Positions 45,692 through 54,387 are shown, numbered from the stretch's first letter. The stretch is DNA of 64,000 bases from Streptomyces cadmiisoli (GCF_003261055.1 NZ_CP030073.1:2852001-2916000), one strand, 5' to 3'. Numbers and translations are program-made. Notes: generated by a model from the sequence alone, not told the origin.

Positions 45692-46639
45692 ATGAACACC
45701 TTGCAGAAGATCGGTGCCTTCGGTGCCGCGCTCGCCGCGACCTTCACCGCCGCCTACGGGATCGGGTACGCCGTGACGCCCGGCGGGACCGATGCCGGGG
45801 CCCGCGACGCCGCCGAGGCCCCGGCACCCCACGACGCGCCGCCGGCGGCACCCGGCGGTCTCCAGCTCACCGAGCGCGGCTACACCCTCGACCTGGAGAC
45901 GACCCGGATGACGGCGGGCGAGCGGAGCGAACTGCGTTTCGTGGTCCGGGACATGACGGGGCGTCCGGTCACCGGGTTCCGGCGCGAGCACGAAAAGGAA
46001 CTGCACCTGGTCGTCGCCTCTCGCGACCTGACCACGTACCGGCATCTGCATCCCACCCGTGCCGCCGACGGCACCTGGCGCACGTCGGCCGCGCTGCCGG
46101 AGCCCGGCGGCTACCGCGTCTTCGCGGACTTCACGCCCGCCGCGGAACGGACGGGGCTCACCCTCGGCGCCGACCTCGCGGTCGCCGGGCGCTACCGGCC
46201 GGATCCCCTGCCCGCCGTGTCACGGACCGCCACCGTGGACGGCTACTCCGTCGAGCTCGGCGGCGCCCTGCGCGCCGGCGGCACCGGCGAGCTGACCTTC
46301 GAGGTCTCCCGGGACGGCCGGCCCGTGGCCCTCCAGCCCTACCTCGGTGCCCGCGGCCATCTTGTCGCCCTGCGCGCCGGCGACCTCGCCTTCCTGCACG
46401 TCCACCCGTACGAGAAGGCCCACGGCACGGCCCCGTCCGGCTCCGAGGTCGCCTTCTCCGCCTCCGCCCCCAGCGCGGGTTCCTACCGGCTGTTCCTGGA
46501 CTTCAAGGTCGGCGGAACGGTGCGTACCGCGGCCTTCACCGTCGACGCCGGCGGCCGGCCGCCGAAGCCCGCGCACAAGACCACGCCCGCGCCGGCTCCG
46601 GAGCGGGACGCCCACGAGGACGCATCGCACGGGCACTGA
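45692..46639 (+). CDS. Exported or membrane-anchored His-rich protein, probably copper-related
   Basis: 315 aa. Residues 1-27 form a signal or anchor helix (KIGAFGAALAATFTAAYGIGYAV). The mature part has two beta-rich halves, each with HLHP or HVHP clusters (TYRHLHPTRAADG near 113, FLHVHPYEKAHG near 230) and a His-rich end (HEDASHGH), suited to copper binding. Two CsoR-like boxes in front indicate induction by copper. It resembles DUF4198/heavy-metal-binding-like secreted actinobacterial proteins, but no named family is certain. Role in copper storage or resistance is inferred. Confidence 0.5.
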   Translation: MNTLQKIGAFGAALAATFTAAYGIGYAVTPGGTDAGARDAAEAPAPHDAPPAAPGGLQLTERGYTLDLETTRMTAGERSELRFVVRDMTGRPVTGFRREHEKELHLVVASRDLTTYRHLHPTRAADGTWRTSAALPEPGGYRVFADFTPAAERTGLTLGADLAVAGRYRPDPLPAVSRTATVDGYSVELGGALRAGGTGELTFEVSRDGRPVALQPYLGARGHLVALRAGDLAFLHVHPYEKAHGTAPSGSEVAFSASAPSAGSYRLFLDFKVGGTVRTAAFTVDAGGRPPKPAHKTTPAPAPERDAHEDASHGH

Positions 46640-46676
46640 GGACGGCCCTGGCGAGCACGTCCGCGCCGGAACGCGC

Positions 46677-46714
46677 CGCGGCCCCGGGCGGAGACTGCTC
46701 CACCCGGGGCCGCG
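46677..46714. terminator. Bidirectional terminator
   Basis: CGCGGCCCCGGG (46677-46688) pairs perfectly with CCCGGGGCCGCG (46703-46714); the loop contains a further GGAG/CTCC stem. It lies between the convergent His-rich protein and aldehyde dehydrogenase genes. Confidence 0.5.
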
Positions 46715-46726
46715 AGGGTCACGTTC

Positions 46727-46810
46727 CGTACGGACTGCTTCGTACGGACTGCTTCGTACGGACTGCTTCGTACGGACTCGTCCGTACGATCTGCGCCGTA
46801 CGGACAGGGA
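46727..46810. repeat. 14-bp tandem repeat, six units
   Basis: The unit CGTACGGACTGCTT occurs three times without change (46727, 46741, 46755) and three times with changes in its second half (46769, 46783, 46797). Each unit begins with the palindrome CGTACG. The array ends directly at the stop codon of the aldehyde dehydrogenase gene (46811). Confidence 0.5.
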
Positions 46811-48250
46811 CTACGAGTCCAGCGACGTCATCACGTGCTTGATCCGCGTGTAGTCGTCGAACCCGTACGCCGACAGGTCCTTGCCGTAGCCGGACTTCTT
46901 GAATCCGCCGTGCGGCATCTCGGCGACCAGCGGGATGTGGGTGTTGATCCACACGCAGCCGAAGTCGAGCTTCTTGGACATGCGCATCGCGCGGCCGTGG
47001 TCCTTGGTCCACACCGAGGAGGCGAGGGCGTACTCGACGCCGTTGGCCCACTCGACGGCCTGGTCCTCGTCCCGGAAGGACTGGACGGTGATGACCGGGC
47101 CGAAGACCTCCTTCTGCACGATCTCGTCGTCCTGCGTCAGACCGGAGACGACGGTCGGAGCGTAGAAGTAGCCCTTGTCGCCGACCTGGTGACCGCCGGT
47201 CTCGACCTTGGCGTGCGCGGGCAGCCGCTCGATGAAGCCGGCGACCTGCTCGAGCTGGTTGGGGTTGTTCAGCGGGCCGTACAGCACGTCCTCGTCGTCC
47301 GGCTCGCCGGTCTTGGTCTCGGCGGCGGCCTTGGCGAGGGCCTGCACGAACTCGTCGTGGATCGCCTCGTGCACCAGGACGCGGGTGGCGGCGGTGCAGT
47401 CCTGCCCGGCGTTGAAGAAGCCGGCCACGGAGATGTCCTCGACGGCCTTGGCGATGTCGGTGTCCTCGAAGACCACGACCGGGGCCTTGCCGCCCAGCTC
47501 CAGGTGGACGCGCTTGACGTCCTTGGCGGCCGACTCGGCGACCGCCATGCCGGCCCGCACCGAGCCGGTGATGGAGGCCATCGCGGGGACCGGGTGCTCG
47601 ACCATCAGACGGCCGGTCTCGCGGTCACCGCAGATGACGTTGAAAACACCCTTGGGCAGGATCGAGCCGAGGATGTCGGCGATCAGGACGGTGGAGGCCG
47701 GGGTGGTGTCCGACGGCTTCAGCACGACCGTGTTGCCGGCCGCGATCGCGGGGGCGAACTTCCACACGGCCATCATCATCGGGTAGTTCCACGGCGCGAC
47801 CTGCGCGCAGACGCCGACCGGCTCGCGGCGGACGATGGAGGTGAGCCCCTCCATGTACTCGCCGGCCGAGCGGCCCTCCAGCATCCGCGCCGCACCCGCG
47901 AAGAAGCGGATCTGGTCCACCATCGGCGGGATCTCCTCGGTGCGGGTGAGCCCGACCGGCTTGCCCGTGTTCTCCACCTCGGCCGCGATGAGCTCCTCGG
48001 CGCGCTCCTCGAACGCGTCCGCGATCTTCAGCAGGGCCTTCTGACGCTCGGCGGGCGTGGTGTCGCGCCAGCCCGGGAACGCGGCCGCGGCGGCGGCCAT
48101 CGCGGCGTCGACGTCGGCCTGTCCGGACAGCGGCGCCGTGGCGTAGGCCTCGCCGGTCGCCGGATTCACCACCTCGGTGGTCCGTCCGTCCGCGGCGTCC
48201 CGGAACTCTCCGTCGATGTGGTTGCGCAGACGACGCAGCTCGGTGCTCAC
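46811..48250 (-). CDS. Gamma-aminobutyraldehyde-type dehydrogenase (paralogue)
   Basis: 479 aa. ALDH motifs: APWNYPMMMAVWKFAPAI, SITGSVRAGMAVAES, LELGGKAPVVVFEDTD (general base Glu), FNAGQDCTAATRVL (nucleophile Cys), KEVFGPVITVQSF, and SEMPHGG-like AEMPHGGFKKSGYGKDLSAYGFDDYTRIKHV at the C-terminus (given in parts). Same subfamily as 39273-40808; both should oxidise 4-aminobutyraldehyde-like substrates. It is divergent from the Lrp regulator, which probably controls it. Confidence 0.5.
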   Translation of the reverse strand: MSTELRRLRNHIDGEFRDAADGRTTEVVNPATGEAYATAPLSGQADVDAAMAAAAAAFPGWRDTTPAERQKALLKIADAFEERAEELIAAEVENTGKPVGLTRTEEIPPMVDQIRFFAGAARMLEGRSAGEYMEGLTSIVRREPVGVCAQVAPWNYPMMMAVWKFAPAIAAGNTVVLKPSDTTPASTVLIADILGSILPKGVFNVICGDRETGRLMVEHPVPAMASITGSVRAGMAVAESAAKDVKRVHLELGGKAPVVVFEDTDIAKAVEDISVAGFFNAGQDCTAATRVLVHEAIHDEFVQALAKAAAETKTGEPDDEDVLYGPLNNPNQLEQVAGFIERLPAHAKVETGGHQVGDKGYFYAPTVVSGLTQDDEIVQKEVFGPVITVQSFRDEDQAVEWANGVEYALASSVWTKDHGRAMRMSKKLDFGCVWINTHIPLVAEMPHGGFKKSGYGKDLSAYGFDDYTRIKHVMTSLDS

Positions 48251-48311
48251 TGCCGGCCCTCCAGGTTCGGGTGTCCAATCGCTGAGACACCCACACTAAT
48301 CCGTCGTCCCA

Positions 48312-48365
48312 CGGTTTCAACACCCCCCGACCGAGCGAATCTGCGAAATCCGCAGACTGAAACCG
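48312..48365. promoter_or_regulatory. Nested inverted repeats in the Lrp/aldehyde dehydrogenase divergent promoter
   Basis: An outer pair CGGTTTCA (48312-48319) and TGAAACCG (48358-48365) encloses an inner palindrome TCTGCG-AAATC-CGCAGA (48340-48356). Lrp/AsnC proteins bind several such imperfect palindromes as octamers, so this is the best candidate for the operator of the adjacent regulator. Confidence 0.5.
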
Positions 48366-48415
48366 CATGAACAACGAATTTCATCAGTGCGACCTTGCGA
48401 AACCGACGAGTCCTC

Positions 48416-48964
48416 GTGCACAGTGAGCGCGTGGCCAGTCGAAGCGCAGACCAGAGGGGCTCGCGTGACTTGCGCGATTCCTCCCGTGAGTCCTCACGCG
48501 ATCCCAGGAACGGCAGTCCGCAGCTGGACGCCGTCTCCCTCGCCATCATCGGACAGCTCCAGGAGGACGGCCGCCGGCCGTACGCCGCCATCGGCAAGGC
48601 CGTCGGCCTGTCCGAGGCGGCCGTGCGCCAGCGCGTCCAGAAGCTGCTCGACCAGGGCGTGATGCAGATCGTCGCCGTCACGGACCCGCTCACCGTGGGC
48701 TTCCGCCGGCAGGCGATGGTCGGGATCAACGTCGAGGGCGACACGGAGTCCGTCGCCGATGCGCTGACCGGCATGTCGGAAGTCGAGTACGTGGTGATGA
48801 CCGCGGGCTCGTTCGACCTCCTCGCCGAGATCGTCTGCGAGGACGACGACCACCTGCTGGACGTCATCAACAAACGCATCCGGGCCCTGCCCGGCGTGCG
48901 CTCCACCGAGAGCTTCGTCTACCTCAAGCTCAAGAAGCAGACCTACATGTGGGGAACCCGATAA
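48416..48964 (+). CDS. Lrp/AsnC-family transcriptional regulator
   Basis: 182 aa from the GTG at 48416; a GTG at 48431 is also possible. The N-terminal about 40 residues are basic/Ser-rich. The helix-turn-helix is QLDAVSLAIIGQLQEDGRRPYAAIGKAVGLSEAAVRQRVQKLL (in parts; recognition helix SEAAVRQRVQKLL), followed by the RAM/AsnC ligand domain VMTAGSFDLLAEIVCEDDDHLLDVI. It should respond to an amino acid or amine such as GABA. It starts the operon with the aminotransferase, 2 bp downstream, and is divergent from the aldehyde dehydrogenase. Confidence 0.5.
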   Translation: MHSERVASRSADQRGSRDLRDSSRESSRDPRNGSPQLDAVSLAIIGQLQEDGRRPYAAIGKAVGLSEAAVRQRVQKLLDQGVMQIVAVTDPLTVGFRRQAMVGINVEGDTESVADALTGMSEVEYVVMTAGSFDLLAEIVCEDDDHLLDVINKRIRALPGVRSTESFVYLKLKKQTYMWGTR

Positions 48965-48966
48965 CC

Positions 48967-50331
48967 GTGAGCACCAAGGACCTCAGCCGATCCGCGTACG
49001 ACCACCTGTGGATGCACTTCACCCGCATGTCCTCGTACGAGAACTCCCCCGTGCCGACGATCGTCCGCGGCGAGGGCACCTACATCTACGACGACAAGGG
49101 AAAGCGCTACCTCGACGGTCTCGCGGGTCTGTTCGTGGTCCAGGCCGGTCACGGCCGGGTGGAGCTCGCCGAGACCGCCTTCAAGCAGGCGCAGGAACTG
49201 GCGTTCTTCCCGGTGTGGTCCTACGCCCACCCGAAGGCCGTGGAGCTGGCCGAGCGCCTGGCCGACTACGCGCCGGGTGACCTCAACAAGGTCTTCTTCA
49301 CCACCGGCGGCGGCGAGGCGGTCGAGACCGCCTGGAAGCTCGCCAAGCAGTACTTCAAGCTCCAGGGCAAGCCCACGAAGTACAAGGTCATCTCGCGTGC
49401 GGTCGCCTACCACGGCACCCCGCAGGGCGCCCTGTCCATCACGGGCCTGCCGGCTCTGAAGGCCCCCTTCGAGCCACTGGTGCCGGGCGCCCACAAGGTC
49501 CCGAACACCAACATCTACCGCGCCCCGATCCACGGCGACGACCCCGAGGCCTTCGGCCGCTGGGCCGCCGACCAGATCGAGCAGCAGATCCTCTTCGAGG
49601 GCCCCGACACGGTCGCCGCGGTCTTCCTGGAGCCCGTCCAGAACGCCGGCGGCTGCTTCCCGCCCCCGCCCGGCTACTTCCAGCGCGTGCGCGAGATCTG
49701 CGACCAGTACGACGTACTGCTCGTGTCGGACGAGGTCATCTGCGCCTTCGGCCGCCTGGGCACGATGTTCGCCTGCGACAAGTTCGGCTACGTCCCGGAC
49801 ATGATCACCTGCGCCAAGGGCATGACGTCCGGCTACTCCCCCATCGGCGCGTGCATCGTCTCGGACCGCGTCGCCGAGCCCTTCTACAAGGGCGACAACA
49901 CCTTCCTGCACGGCTACACCTTCGGCGGCCACCCGGTCTCCGCCGCCGTCGGCCTGGCCAACCTCGACCTCTTCGAGCGCGAGAACCTCCCCGGGCACGT
50001 CCTCGCCAACGAGGCCGCGTTCCTGTCCACCCTCCAGAAGTTGCACGACCTGCCGATCGTCGGCGACGTCCGCGGCAACGGCTTCTTCTACGGCATCGAA
50101 CTGGTCAAGGACAAGGCGACCAAGGAGAGCTTCAACGAGGAGGAGACCGAGCGGGTCCTCTACGGCTTCCTGTCCAAGGCCCTGTTCGACAACGGCCTGT
50201 ACTGCCGCGCCGACGACCGGGGCGACCCGGTCGTCCAGCTCGCCCCGCCGCTGATCTCCGACCAGGGGACGTTCGACGAGATCGAGCAGATCCTGCGCGC
50301 GACCCTCACGGAGGCGTGGACGAAACTCTGA
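48967..50331 (+). CDS. Class-III (omega) aminotransferase
   Basis: 454 aa from the GTG at 48967, directly behind the regulator stop. PLP signatures: FFTTGGGEAVETAWKLAKQY, SRAVAYHGTPQGALSITG, VFLEPVQNAGGCFPPPPGYF, LVSDEVICAFGRLGTMFACD and the Schiff-base Lys in MITCAKGMTSGYSPIGA. Enzymes of this type transfer amino groups from putrescine, beta-alanine, GABA or pyruvate-accepting amines. The neighbouring aminobutyraldehyde dehydrogenase suggests a putrescine or related diamine substrate. Confidence 0.5.
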   Translation: MSTKDLSRSAYDHLWMHFTRMSSYENSPVPTIVRGEGTYIYDDKGKRYLDGLAGLFVVQAGHGRVELAETAFKQAQELAFFPVWSYAHPKAVELAERLADYAPGDLNKVFFTTGGGEAVETAWKLAKQYFKLQGKPTKYKVISRAVAYHGTPQGALSITGLPALKAPFEPLVPGAHKVPNTNIYRAPIHGDDPEAFGRWAADQIEQQILFEGPDTVAAVFLEPVQNAGGCFPPPPGYFQRVREICDQYDVLLVSDEVICAFGRLGTMFACDKFGYVPDMITCAKGMTSGYSPIGACIVSDRVAEPFYKGDNTFLHGYTFGGHPVSAAVGLANLDLFERENLPGHVLANEAAFLSTLQKLHDLPIVGDVRGNGFFYGIELVKDKATKESFNEEETERVLYGFLSKALFDNGLYCRADDRGDPVVQLAPPLISDQGTFDEIEQILRATLTEAWTKL

Positions 50332-50392
50332 TCCACCCGGGCGCCCCGCTGCCGCGGGAGTCGCTCCGATCTTCCTTCTGGATGATCAACAC

Positions 50393-50439
50393 CGGCCCCG
50401 GTGCCGTCCGTTCGAGTGAGAAACGGCGGTCCGGGGCCG
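50393..50439 (+). terminator. Terminator after the aminotransferase gene
   Basis: CGGCCCCGG (50393-50401) pairs with CCGGGGCCG (50431-50439). Inside, CCGTCCGTT can pair with AAACGGCGG, giving a long interrupted stem 60 bp beyond the stop. Confidence 0.5.
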
Positions 50440-50563
50440 CGTGCCTGTCCGACCTCCCGGCAGCGCGTGCCTAGCGTGCCCAGTGACCGATCGGCCCAGC
50501 CTTCGTTCCCCCGCACGGGGGACCTGGCACGGGATAAGCGGATCAGAACTGAGGTGTACGCAC

Positions 50564-51304
50564 ATGGAGGCACCACCGGACAACGACGTGCTCTGGGCAC
50601 GCGCCCTGTACTACCAGCACAAGGACGGCTCGCCGGGGCTCCAGGGCGTCTCGCTCGGTGTCCACGAGGGCGAGATCCTCGCGGTCAGCGGGCCGCGCGG
50701 CTGCGGCAAGAGCACGCTGCTGAGCTGCCTGGCGGGACTGGTGCGGGCACACAGCGGCGAGGTCTGGTTCAACAGCGTCCCCGTGCACACCATGGGCCCC
50801 CTCGCCCGGGAACGGCTGCGCCGTGACCGCTTCGGCTGGATCGACCCGACGCCCGTACTGGTCCCGGAGCTGAACGTCTGGGAGAACGTCGCCCTCCCGC
50901 TGATGCTGCGCGGCACCGGCCGCCGGCGCGCCAAGACGATCGCCCGGGAGTGGCTGGACCGCCTCGACGTCGGCGACAGCGCCCGCCGGCGCCCCCACGA
51001 GCTGCGCCAGGCCGAACGGCAGCGTGTGTGCATCGCCCGCGCGCTGGCCCCCTCCCCGACGGTGCTGTTCGCCGACGAGCCCACCGCGCCGCTGCACCTC
51101 GCCGACCGCACCCATGTGCTGCGCACGCTCACCACGGCGGCCCGCTCGCACCGCATCACCGTGCTGCTCGCCACCCACGACGCGGAGACCGCGGCGCTCG
51201 CCGACCGCACGATCGCACTGCTCGACGGACGCCGGGTGAACACCGTCCACCTGCCGCCGGCACCGGAGACGGAGGGCCGGGCGGCGTGCTCGCTCTCCGT
51301 CTGA
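50564..51304 (+). CDS. ABC transporter ATP-binding protein with degenerate signature loop
   Basis: 246 aa from the ATG at 50564, behind GAGGTG. Walker A AVSGPRGCGKSTLLSCLAG (residues 42-60), Q-loop-like region DRFGWIDPTPVLVPELNVWENVAL, Walker B TVLFADEPTAPLH and H-loop LATHDAETAAL are present. The ABC signature LSGGQ is replaced by LRQAE at 147-151. The layout is that of LolD/MacB-type exporters of lipoproteins or small molecules. It overlaps the next gene by 19 bp, so the two form one transporter. Confidence 0.5.
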   Translation: MEAPPDNDVLWARALYYQHKDGSPGLQGVSLGVHEGEILAVSGPRGCGKSTLLSCLAGLVRAHSGEVWFNSVPVHTMGPLARERLRRDRFGWIDPTPVLVPELNVWENVALPLMLRGTGRRRAKTIAREWLDRLDVGDSARRRPHELRQAERQRVCIARALAPSPTVLFADEPTAPLHLADRTHVLRTLTTAARSHRITVLLATHDAETAALADRTIALLDGRRVNTVHLPPAPETEGRAACSLSV

Positions 51305-52671
51305 CCCGCGCCGCCCACCCGGCCGTCCAACTGCGCCGCCTGCTGGTCTCGGCGGCGTCGGCCGGGACCGGCTTCCTGCTGCTGTGCACCCTCGGGCACG
51401 CGATGAGCAACCCGGCCGCGCCGGCCGCCTCCGTCCTGCGGCTGGCCTGGTGCGCGGCGCCGCTGGTGGCCACGGTGCACTTCGCGGTGGCCGTCGCCCG
51501 CACCGACCCCGGCACCCGGCCCCGCTCCGGCCTGTCGGCGATCGGCCTGGGACCGGCGCGCATGATGGCGGTGTCGGCCACCACGACCGCCCTGTCGACG
51601 GTCCTCGGCTCGATGCTGGCGCTGCTGTTCTTCCTGCACCTGCGCGGCGACATCACGGGCATGCCCTTCGACGGAGCGGCGGCCGCGTTCCTCGCGGCGG
51701 GCACCCCGCTCCCCCTGCCCGCGGCGCTGACCCTGCTCGCCCTGGTCCCGGCGGCCGCGTGCGTGTCGGTCGCCCTGGTGCTGCGGCCGCGCGACCCGAG
51801 GCCGGCCCCGCGCGGCGGCACGCGGACCGGACTCGGCCGCTTCGGCCGCGCCGGGACCCGGGAGACCTTCGGCGCGTACGGCCGCTTCGGCAGCCGACTG
51901 CGGCGCACGGCGCACGGCGGCTCGGGCCGCGCGACCGCGACGGCCGACGCGGGAACGCTCGCCGCCGGGACGGCGCTTCTCCCGGACGAGGAGAGCACCG
52001 CACAGGAGCCGGACGGCACGGCCGATCCCTTCTCCGCGCTCACGCCGCCGGCCGACACCGACCGGCCCGACCCGACCGCCGTCCTCCCCTGGAGCGTCGC
52101 CGTCGTCGCGGCGGGCCTCGCCGCGGAGGCCTACGCCGTCCGCACGACGACCGGTGGCCTGGCCATGCCGGGCGGGCTGGCCGCCGGGCCGGTGGGTGTG
52201 CTCGTCGGCTGGGTCCTGGCCGCCGTCGGGCTGGCACTGGCCGGTCCCGGCCTCACCCATCTGTGCGGCCGGCTGCTCCAGGCGGTCCACCCCGGCGCCG
52301 TACGGCTGCTCGCGGGCCGGGTCCTGATGGAGGAGTCCGCCCGGATCGGCCGCCCGCTCGGCATCGTGTGCGCGGTCGCCTCCGCCGCGTACGCCATGGC
52401 CGCCCTCCAGGACCCGGACACCGCGCCCCTCGGCCCGCTGACGGCCCTCGGCTACTGCCTCGTCGCGGGCTGCGCGCTCGCCACGCTGCTCACCGCCGCC
52501 GTCGAGACCAGGCAGGCCCGCGCCGCCACCACCGCGGCGCTGCTCCGCATGGGGGCGCCGAACACGCTGCTGCGCGGAGCCGCCGCGCTGCGCGCCGGCG
52601 TCCTGCTCGCGGTGTTCGGCCCGCTGACGGTGCTGGTGGCCGAGCTCGCGGCCCGGCCGCTGGGCCGCTGA
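51286..52671 (+). CDS. ABC transporter permease-like membrane protein
   Basis: 461 aa from the GTG at 51286. Ten or so hydrophobic segments are split by an Arg/Gly/Asp-rich cytoplasmic stretch at about residues 165-265 (RPAPRGGTRTGLGRFGRAG). It does not show a clear FtsX periplasmic domain. Together with the preceding ATPase it should form an exporter of unknown substrate. Start overlaps the ATPase gene, with GGAGGG as ribosome binding site inside that gene. Confidence 0.5.
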   Translation: MLALRLTRAAHPAVQLRRLLVSAASAGTGFLLLCTLGHAMSNPAAPAASVLRLAWCAAPLVATVHFAVAVARTDPGTRPRSGLSAIGLGPARMMAVSATTTALSTVLGSMLALLFFLHLRGDITGMPFDGAAAAFLAAGTPLPLPAALTLLALVPAAACVSVALVLRPRDPRPAPRGGTRTGLGRFGRAGTRETFGAYGRFGSRLRRTAHGGSGRATATADAGTLAAGTALLPDEESTAQEPDGTADPFSALTPPADTDRPDPTAVLPWSVAVVAAGLAAEAYAVRTTTGGLAMPGGLAAGPVGVLVGWVLAAVGLALAGPGLTHLCGRLLQAVHPGAVRLLAGRVLMEESARIGRPLGIVCAVASAAYAMAALQDPDTAPLGPLTALGYCLVAGCALATLLTAAVETRQARAATTAALLRMGAPNTLLRGAAALRAGVLLAVFGPLTVLVAELAARPLGR

Positions 52672-52769
52672 GCACCCGTTCGAAAAAAGATCACCGGACA
52701 GCGATGAGTTCCCGGCAGCCGCCCGGTCTACCCATCGAACACCATGAGCCCCGATGGGAGAGACCACCG

Positions 52770-53177
52770 ATGTACCAGCAGCAGATCTTCGTGAACCTGC
52801 CCGTGAACGACCTCGACGCCTCGAAGAAGTTCTTCACCGAGCTGGGCTGGACGATCAACGCTCAGTTCAGCGACGAGAAGGCGGCCTCCGTCGTGATCAG
52901 CGACACCATCTTCGCGATGCTGCTCACCAAGCCGTTCTACGCGACCTTCACCAAGAAGGAGATCGCGGACTCCGCCAAGACCAGCGAGGTGCTGCTGTGC
53001 CTGAGCGCCGAGAGCCGCGAGAAGGTCGACGAGCTGGTGGAGAAGGCGATCGCCGCCGGGGGCACGGCCACGGGTGACACCCAGGACCAGGGCTTCATGT
53101 ACGGCCGCGCCTTCGACGACCTGGACGGCCACACCTGGGAGGTCATGTGGATGGACCCGTCCGTCGTGGAGGGCTGA
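52770..53177 (+). CDS. Glyoxalase/VOC-fold protein
   Basis: 135 aa. VOC superfamily: FVNLPVNDLDASKKFFTELGW at the start and GFMYGRAFDDLDGHTWEVMWMDP at the end are the pattern of the glyoxalase/bleomycin-resistance (PhnB-like YtkR-type) group. The C-terminal Glu of DGHTWEV is a usual metal ligand. Substrate unknown. ATG preceded by GGGAGAG; single gene. Confidence 0.5.
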   Translation: MYQQQIFVNLPVNDLDASKKFFTELGWTINAQFSDEKAASVVISDTIFAMLLTKPFYATFTKKEIADSAKTSEVLLCLSAESREKVDELVEKAIAAGGTATGDTQDQGFMYGRAFDDLDGHTWEVMWMDPSVVEG

Positions 53178-53224
53178 GCGGGCATCCGCCCCCGGTCGCC
53201 GAACGGCACGCCTAGCATGGGCGG

Positions 53225-54349
53225 GTGCAGCCGACACCCGCTCATGTCCCCCGAACCGCCGCCCACGATCGCGAGATAGAGTCCCTCGCCGAGTTCGACG
53301 AGGTCGTCGCGCGCGGCACCCTCGCCCGATTCCGCATCCAGGCCGTCGATCTGACGGACCGTACGGACGTCCTGTGCTCCGTCGACACCTCGGGCGCCGT
53401 GTTCCTCGGCTGTCCGATGGACGAGCGGGCCGCCGGCGCCGTGCGCGCGGCCGGCGCCCTGGTCTTCCCGCCCGTCCCGGATCTGCCCTTCGACCCGTAC
53501 CGCGGATTCGTCTACACCCCCGACGAGTTGTTCGACGAGCTCGCCGGCGGCTACGAGGCCACACCGGACGCCCGGTCGTACGCCTGGTTCCAGGAGACGA
53601 AGGCGGACGGCGACATCTTCGCCTCCATGCTGCGCTCCGTCCACGACGACGCCGTCTCGGACGCGCTGGACGAACTCCTCGCCGGAGCACCGGTGGTGGG
53701 CGTCATGGGCGGCCACGCGATGGCCCGCGGCACCCAGGAGTTCGCGGGAGCCGCCCGCCTCGGTCGCGAACTGGCCCGCGCCGGACTCACCGTCGCGACC
53801 GGCGGCGGACCCGGCGCCATGGAGGCCGCCAACCTCGGCGCGTACGCGGCCCCGCACGACGACGCGATGCTCACCGAGGCCCTCCGGCTGCTGGCGAAGA
53901 CACCGGGGTTCACCCCGTCCGTCACCGCGTGGGCGCGCGCCGCCTTCGAGGTGCGCGACCGCTGGCCGGGCGGCGGGCCGTCGGTGGGGATCCCGACCTG
54001 GTTCTACGGCCACGAGCCGCCGAACGCCTTCGCCGCGCACATCGCCAAGTACTTCTCCAACGCCACCCGCGAGGACGGCCTGCTGGCCCGCTGCACCGCG
54101 GGGGTGGTGTTCCTGCCGGGCGCCGCCGGCACGGTCCAGGAGATCTTCGACAACGCGACCCCCAACTACTACGCGTCGCGCGGTGAACCCCTGCCCATGG
54201 TCCTGGTGGACCGGGCCCACTGGACGGAGCGGCTGCCGGCCTGGCCGCTGCTGCGGGCCCTGGCCCAGGAGCGTTCGATGGCGGACCGGATCGCCCTGGT
54301 CGACCGGATCGAGGAGGCTCCGGCGGCCTTGAAACGCCTCGGCGGTTAA
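53225..54349 (+). CDS. LOG-family (Rossmann-fold) protein
   Basis: 374 aa from the GTG at 53225. The N-terminal 130 residues are a conserved actinobacterial extension; the C-terminal part is a LOG/lysine-decarboxylase-like Rossmann domain with GVMGGHAMARGT, ATGGGPGAMEAANLGAY and the catalytic VFLPGAAGTVQEIFD (PGGxGTxxE form, second Gly changed to Ala). LOG proteins release cytokinin bases from nucleotides or have nucleotide-binding roles. Specific function not assignable. Confidence 0.5.
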   Translation: MQPTPAHVPRTAAHDREIESLAEFDEVVARGTLARFRIQAVDLTDRTDVLCSVDTSGAVFLGCPMDERAAGAVRAAGALVFPPVPDLPFDPYRGFVYTPDELFDELAGGYEATPDARSYAWFQETKADGDIFASMLRSVHDDAVSDALDELLAGAPVVGVMGGHAMARGTQEFAGAARLGRELARAGLTVATGGGPGAMEAANLGAYAAPHDDAMLTEALRLLAKTPGFTPSVTAWARAAFEVRDRWPGGGPSVGIPTWFYGHEPPNAFAAHIAKYFSNATREDGLLARCTAGVVFLPGAAGTVQEIFDNATPNYYASRGEPLPMVLVDRAHWTERLPAWPLLRALAQERSMADRIALVDRIEEAPAALKRLGG

Positions 54350-54387
54350 TAACCGAGCAAAGCCAACGGACATGGCGGTCACACGGA

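Noticed and set aside
46727..46810. Regular repeats considered as a CRISPR array
   Set aside because: Units are contiguous 14-mers without spacers and there are no cas genes.
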